Positions 30,648 to 34,496 of a DNA stretch of 34,496 nt are shown piece after piece. Every line of letters begins with the position of its first letter. Positions within the stretch are counted from its first letter, which is position 1. The notes under the pieces are model-generated. The model saw nothing but the letters and a program-made list of their open reading frames with translations, ran no database searches and was not told the DNA's origin. The translations under genes were made by a program, and so were the position numbers. The DNA is from an uncultured Collinsella sp. (GTDB lineage Bacteria; Actinomycetota; Coriobacteriia; Coriobacteriales; Coriobacteriaceae): the NCBI GenBank assembly GCA_902470925.1, contig CABRIF010000014.1, forward strand, positions 1 through 34,496, read 5' to 3'.

Positions 30648-31718
30648 TTATGCCTGGCGGTTGATGAAGAAGTCTGCCATGGCGTCCAGGAGCTCGGCTG
30701 CCGTGGCCGAGATGACCCCGGACCGGGCGAGCTCGGCGGTGAGCGCTTGGGCCTCGGCCGCCTGCTCTTGTGCGAGCTTGCGGCAGGCGTCGATGCCGCC
30801 GCCCTGCTCGATGAGCGCAACGGCGCGCGCCAGGTCGTCCTCATCGGCGGTCTTTGCCTCGAGCAGGCGCACGAGCTCGGCGCGCTCGCCCGGCTCCAGG
30901 TGCTCGAGCGCCCATACCACGGCGAGCGTGCGCTTGCCCTCGGTGATGTCGGAGCGGAAGTCCTTGCCCTGGGCCTCGGCATCGCCCACCAGGTTGAGCA
31001 GGTCGTCTTGGAGCTGGAACGCCAAGCCGGCGGGCCGCCCGATCTGAGCCAGACGACCGGCCGCGCAATCGGAGGCTCCGGCGGCAAGCGCGCCGACGCG
31101 CAGCGGGCTGGCAACCGTGTACCAGGCTGTCTTGCCATCGATCATGTAGAGGTAATCCGCGCTGGTCACATCCCAGCGACCGTCGCGCGCCCAGCCCAGG
31201 TCGAGCGCCTGGCCCTCGAGCGTGTGGCGCTCCATGCGCAGCAGCTCCTCAAGCACGTGCAGACGGCGCTCTGCTGGCAACGCATGGTCTTCGAGCACGA
31301 TCTCGCATACGCGCGTGAGCGCCAGATCGCCGGCGTTGATAGCCAGTCCGTCGCCCTCCGTGCGATGCAGGCAGGGCTCCCCGCGGCGCAGCTCGCTGCC
31401 GTCGGCGATGTCGTCATGGATGAGGGCCGCGCTCTGGAAAAGCTCGATGGCGATGCCGCAGGAGAGCGCTTGCTCAGCCGTGCCGCCCACGGCCTCGGCG
31501 CCCAGGAGCGCCAGCACGGGGCGCACGCGCTTTCCGCCACCGGCGGTGAAGTGCGCGAGCGGGGAGTACAGGTAGCGCTCCAGATCCTCTGCGGGCGCGG
31601 GGCCGCTTGCGGGCACGGGCATAGCCCGCGTCGAGCTCAGGGCGTCTTCGACCAGCGGGAGCCTGTCCTTCAGGTAGGTGACGAAGGCCTCGCCCGCGCG
31701 CTCGGTGATCTCGCTCAT
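30648..31718 (-). CDS. Trans-polyprenyl diphosphate synthase
   Basis: A 356-residue isoprenoid chain-elongating enzyme. The ATG at 31718 has AAAGGG 6 bases upstream. It has GGGKRVRP (61-68), the first Asp-rich motif DDIAD (102-106) followed by RRGEPC, and a second Asp-rich region FQLQDDLLNLVGD. The second motif ends in Asn (DDLLN) instead of Asp, a change also seen in some geranylgeranyl synthases. Short-chain (FPP/GGPP) versus long-chain product cannot be decided from sequence alone. It is followed by a gap and the convergent VTT gene; galE lies upstream but ends at its own terminator. Confidence 0.92.
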   Translation of the reverse strand: MSEITERAGEAFVTYLKDRLPLVEDALSSTRAMPVPASGPAPAEDLERYLYSPLAHFTAGGGKRVRPVLALLGAEAVGGTAEQALSCGIAIELFQSAALIHDDIADGSELRRGEPCLHRTEGDGLAINAGDLALTRVCEIVLEDHALPAERRLHVLEELLRMERHTLEGQALDLGWARDGRWDVTSADYLYMIDGKTAWYTVASPLRVGALAAGASDCAAGRLAQIGRPAGLAFQLQDDLLNLVGDAEAQGKDFRSDITEGKRTLAVVWALEHLEPGERAELVRLLEAKTADEDDLARAVALIEQGGGIDACRKLAQEQAAEAQALTAELARSGVISATAAELLDAMADFFINRQA

Positions 31719-31761
31719 ATGCCGCCCTTTCATCATGGAACTCTCAACGTGTAATGCTAGC

Positions 31762-31787
31762 AAAACGGGGCGACCGAAGTCGCCCCG
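31762..31787 (-). terminator. Intrinsic terminator on the minus strand downstream of galE
   Basis: On the minus strand, CGGGGCGAC and GTCGCCCCG form a 9-bp stem with a TTCG tetraloop (31766-31787), followed by TTTTG. It ends the leftward galE transcript about 120 bases after the stop codon and separates it from the polyprenyl synthase gene. Confidence 0.8.
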
Positions 31788-31910
31788 TGCGGGTCGGATC
31801 TGTTGCGTGCGCCCGATCGCGGCGCGTCCAGGCTTTGGGAGCTCGAGCTCCGCGCTCGGGCGTCCGCCGCGGAGTGAAAGCGCCTTCGCGCCCCATTCCT
31901 CCTCGCGGCT

Positions 31911-32966
31911 CTAACCTTCGTAGCCGTTGGGGTTGTTGGACTGCCATCTCCAGGAATCGCGGCACATGTCGTCGATGTCGTAGCGCGCCTCCCAGCCCAT
32001 GAGCTCGCGGGCCTTGGAGCAGTCGGCGTAGTTCTCCGCCACGTCGCCGGCGCGACGCGGGTCGATCACGTAGGGGATCTCGTGGCCACAGGCGCGGCCG
32101 AAGGCCTTGATGATATCCAGCACGGACGTGCCACGGCCGGTGCCCAGGTTGAACACCTCGACGCCCTCGCGCCCGTTCATCCAGGCAAGTGCCGACACGT
32201 GGCCGCCGGCCAGGTCGCACACGTGGATGTAGTCGCGCACGCCGGTGCCGTCGGGCGTGGGGTAGTCGTCGCCGAAAACGTGGACGGCTTCGCGCTTGCC
32301 GATCGCCGTCTGTGCCACGTAGGGCAGCAGGTTGTTGGGGATGCCCTTGGGGTCCTCGCCCATGAGGCCGCTCGAGTGCGCGCCGATGGGGTTGAAGTAC
32401 CGGAGCAGCACGACGTTCCACTCGGAATCGGCTGTATGCAGGTCGGTGAGGATCTGCTCGATCATCCACTTCGTCCAACCGTAGGGGTTGGTGGCGGGCT
32501 TCTTGGGGCTGTCCTCGGTGAGCGGCAGAGAATCCGGGTCGCCGTAGACCGTGGCGGAGCTGGAGAAGATGATCGACTTGCAGCCGTGGTTGCGCATGAC
32601 GTCCACGAGCGTGAGCGTGTTGCCGATGTTGTTGGTGTAGTACTCGATGGGCTTGGTGACGGACTCGCCCACGGCCTTGAAGCCGGCGAAGTGGATCACG
32701 CGGTCAATCTTGTGTGCCTCGAAGATGCGCTCGAGCGCGGCGCGGTCGTTGACGTCGGCTACATACAGGGTGAGATTCTTGGCGGCCTCATCGCCCACGA
32801 TGGTCTTGATGCGGTCCTCGACCTTGGGCGAGGCGTTGGAGAGGTCGTCCACGATGACGACCTGGTAGCCGCCCAGGAGCAGTTCGACCACGGTGTGGGA
32901 GCCGATGAACCCGGCGCCACCGGTGACGAGCACGCAGGTATCGTGCGGTTGGAGTGTATCGGACAT
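31911..32966 (-). CDS. galE: UDP-glucose 4-epimerase GalE
   Basis: Interconverts UDP-glucose and UDP-galactose, for galactose use and for cell-surface sugars. The 351-residue protein starts at 32966 (AAAGGAG 7 bases upstream); a longer open frame upstream has no similarity and was rejected. The NAD-binding motif VTGGAGFIGSH (14-24), the SSSATVYGD strand with the catalytic Ser, and the YGWTK catalytic pair (Tyr162, Lys166) are all present. TATACT at 33001-33006 on the minus strand is a possible -10 box without a matching -35. It is a single gene, closed by the terminator at 31762-31787. Confidence 0.96.
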   Translation of the reverse strand: MSDTLQPHDTCVLVTGGAGFIGSHTVVELLLGGYQVVIVDDLSNASPKVEDRIKTIVGDEAAKNLTLYVADVNDRAALERIFEAHKIDRVIHFAGFKAVGESVTKPIEYYTNNIGNTLTLVDVMRNHGCKSIIFSSSATVYGDPDSLPLTEDSPKKPATNPYGWTKWMIEQILTDLHTADSEWNVVLLRYFNPIGAHSSGLMGEDPKGIPNNLLPYVAQTAIGKREAVHVFGDDYPTPDGTGVRDYIHVCDLAGGHVSALAWMNGREGVEVFNLGTGRGTSVLDIIKAFGRACGHEIPYVIDPRRAGDVAENYADCSKARELMGWEARYDIDDMCRDSWRWQSNNPNGYEG

Positions 32967-33090
32967 GTACAGACTCCTTTCAATGGGTACGTTGCCATAA
33001 AGTATAGCGCAGGGGGTTTCGGCGCGGGGAGAAGGCGGCGAATCGGCACCGTGCGCACGGGCGATCGCGTAGGCGATGGGTGCGCGGTGC

Positions 33091-33133
33091 GCCGCCTGCG
33101 CGCGCGGGATCGTCGCGTCTGTGCGCAGGCGGC
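33091..33133. terminator. Long stem downstream of the NlpC/P60-like gene
   Basis: GCCGCCTGCGC (33091-33101) and GCGCAGGCGGC (33123-33133) form a perfect 11-bp stem with a 21-base loop, in the gap between the cell-wall hydrolase gene and galE. Without a T-tract it may be a rho-dependent or pausing structure. No gene is seen in 32967-33198. Confidence 0.35.
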
Positions 33134-33198
33134 AGCGCTCGGTATCGTGCGGGAAGCCGTTCGCTCGGTGTCTTCGCGGCGGGCAACGAGGTCGGGCC

Positions 33199-34395
33199 CT
33201 ACGCCAGCACCCAGCCGCACAGCCAGCCCCAGCGCGGGGTGACCGTGGCACCGTAGTAGGCGATCCACTCGTCGATGCTGATGGTGCGGATATAACCCAC
33301 GTTGTCCATCACCTGGTTGTCGCCCACGTAGATGCCGATGTGCCCGTAGATGCGCCCGGCGGAGGTGTGAGGGTGGGTGGACACCGCCACGATCATGCCC
33401 ACCTTGAGGTTGTCCTTGTTGGAGCTGGTGCAGTAGGCGTTGTACATGTCGTTGGCGTTGCCGCTCGCGTAGCCGAAGCCGGCTGCGTTGAATACCTGGG
33501 AGACCCACATGGCGCACAGGCCGTAGCCGGGGCTGGGCACGGAGTGGCAGGCGGCCACCACGCGCGCTTGCGAGCCGGCGATATCCGAGGAGCCCTGGCC
33601 GTTGCCGGGGATGTAGGTGGTGCCGCCGCCCTTGTTGGCCGCCTCCGCCGCCTGGCGCTGACGCTCTTCCTCCTGAGCGGAGGCGAGGTACTCGGCGTCG
33701 CGCTGGGCCATGAGGTCCTTGACCTCCTGGGAGAGGCCGTCGAGCAGGGTCTGGACCTCGGCCTGCTTGGCCTGCATCTGGCTCAGCTGCTCGGCCTGCT
33801 GGTTCTTCAAGGTCTCGAGGTCGGACTTCTGGGACTCCAGCGCCGACTTCTGCTCATCGAGCTCCTGCTGGACCTGGCGCACGTCCTCGATGACCTTCTT
33901 GTCGCTGTCGTTGACCTTTTCGATGTAGTAGGCGTTGGAGATCAGCTCGTCGAAGGTGGCGGAGGACAGCAGCAGGGCGAGCGTGCTGTTCGCGCCGCTC
34001 TTGTAGCTGTTCGACACGCGGCTCGAGAGCAGGTTCTGCTTCTTTTCGAGCTCCTTTTGCTTTTTGTCGATCTGATCTTGGGTGTCGTCGATCTGGGTTT
34101 GAACATCCTCGATTTCGCCGATGGTCTTGTCCTGGGCAACGCTCAGCTCCTGGAACTGAGTGCCGATGGTGTCGAGCTGCTTTTGGGCGGCGGCGAGCTG
34201 ATCCTCGGCGCTGGCGAGCGCGTCAAGCGTGCCCTGGGAGGCCGAAGGCGTGGCGCGCGCGATGCGCGGGGCGCCCAACAGGGCGGCGCTGCCGGTGAGG
34301 GCGAGCAGGGCCTGGAGGGCGCGGCGGCGCGAGCACAGCGGGCCTGCGCCGGTAGGTTCGCAAGAAGGTGCGGAAGAGTCGGTGCGATGCGACAT
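33199..34395 (-). CDS. Secreted coiled-coil NlpC/P60-like cell-wall hydrolase
   Basis: A 398-residue exported protein. An N-terminal signal (about 22-48, SRRRALQALLALTGSAALLG, cleavage likely after Ala48) has a twin-arginine-like pair, so either Sec or Tat export is possible. Residues about 55-255 form a long Gln/Glu/Lys-rich coiled coil, as in PcsB/CwlO-type peptidoglycan hydrolases, where it holds the enzyme in check. A Gly-rich linker leads to a papain-like domain with candidate catalytic Cys294 (YGLCAMWVSQVF) and His352 (IYGHIGIYVGDN). It probably cleaves peptidoglycan peptides during growth or division. GGAG lies 5 bases before the ATG at 34395. Confidence 0.88.
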   Translation of the reverse strand: MSHRTDSSAPSCEPTGAGPLCSRRRALQALLALTGSAALLGAPRIARATPSASQGTLDALASAEDQLAAAQKQLDTIGTQFQELSVAQDKTIGEIEDVQTQIDDTQDQIDKKQKELEKKQNLLSSRVSNSYKSGANSTLALLLSSATFDELISNAYYIEKVNDSDKKVIEDVRQVQQELDEQKSALESQKSDLETLKNQQAEQLSQMQAKQAEVQTLLDGLSQEVKDLMAQRDAEYLASAQEEERQRQAAEAANKGGGTTYIPGNGQGSSDIAGSQARVVAACHSVPSPGYGLCAMWVSQVFNAAGFGYASGNANDMYNAYCTSSNKDNLKVGMIVAVSTHPHTSAGRIYGHIGIYVGDNQVMDNVGYIRTISIDEWIAYYGATVTPRWGWLCGWVLA

Positions 34396-34449
34396 GGTTG
34401 CTCCGTTTGAACGACGTTTGCGTTTCCCCCATCAAGTACCGCTAAGGAT

Positions 34450-34496
34450 CTGTCTCTTATACACATCTCCGAGCCCACGAGACGTAGAGGAATCTC
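34450..34496. other. Illumina Nextera adapter and index, sequencing artefact
   Basis: Bases 34450-34468 are the 19-bp Tn5 mosaic end. The adapter tail CCGAGCCCACGAGAC follows (34469-34483), then an 8-base index GTAGAGGA (34484-34491, known as N712) and the first bases ATCTC of the P7 tail. This is read-through of a library adapter left at the contig end, not genomic DNA. The true sequence ends at 34449. Confidence 0.97.

Noticed and set aside
34143..34478. Minus-strand open frame beginning MGSEMCIRDR
   Set aside because: Its start is translated from the Nextera adapter, and the rest is antisense or out of frame with the secreted hydrolase.

Overview
The window is a GC-rich, densely coded stretch of a bacterial chromosome. 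It looks like a gut actinobacterium of the Coriobacteriia, probably a Collinsella relative. This is an inference from gene content and codon style (PTS-dominated sugar uptake, nickel-hydrogenase maturation genes, Ala/Gly/Arg-rich proteins); no rRNA or tRNA lies here to confirm it. The window is probably a complete assembly contig: the left end stops inside a long repeat that recurs internally, and the last 47 bases are Illumina Nextera adapter, not genome.

Layout. 1-320: repeat array. 321-6397: a beta-glucoside-type PTS operon read leftwards (IIB, IIC, IIA, a GH1 phospho-glycosidase and its own HPr), opposed by a PRD-domain regulator. 6398-7478: a large head-to-head array of ~30-bp repeats, then a leader peptide and attenuator-like RNA in front of a CstA-family transporter (7479-9311). 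9489-12495: an AtuA/DUF1446 gene pair with a divergent LacI-type repressor and two clear operators over a near-consensus promoter. 12671-13579: an AEC-type permease. 13622-19339: a second PTS locus. Its leftward arm has a ceramidase-fold hydrolase, an RpiR regulator, a 69-residue unknown and IIA; its rightward arm has IIC, IIB and a ChbG-type deacetylase. 19546-26306: a leftward nickel/hydrogenase maturation operon (small helical protein, nikR, hypF, hypC, hypD, hypE). 26829-29677: an OmpR-type two-component system, followed by a VTT-domain membrane protein. 30648-34395: leftward polyprenyl synthase, galE and a secreted coiled-coil NlpC/P60-like hydrolase.

How the genes work together. Both PTS loci have IIA, IIB and IIC as separate chains of the lactose/cellobiose family. 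The first adds an intracellular phospho-glycosidase with Gln in place of the acid/base Glu. The second adds two metal-dependent amide hydrolases (ceramidase-like and ChbG-like), which suggests uptake of an N-acylated amino-sugar compound. The hyp genes with NikR tie hydrogenase assembly to nickel supply.

Three kinds of non-coding or low-complexity structure stand out. Head-to-head ~30-bp arrays occur three times. A GGGGACGGGGTCG inverted-repeat element sits in three of the four tail-to-tail gene junctions. Several otherwise conserved proteins (HypF, HypE, the response regulator, the histidine kinase) carry Ala-rich inserts, and in HypF one of these is a clear 13-residue tandem repeat.
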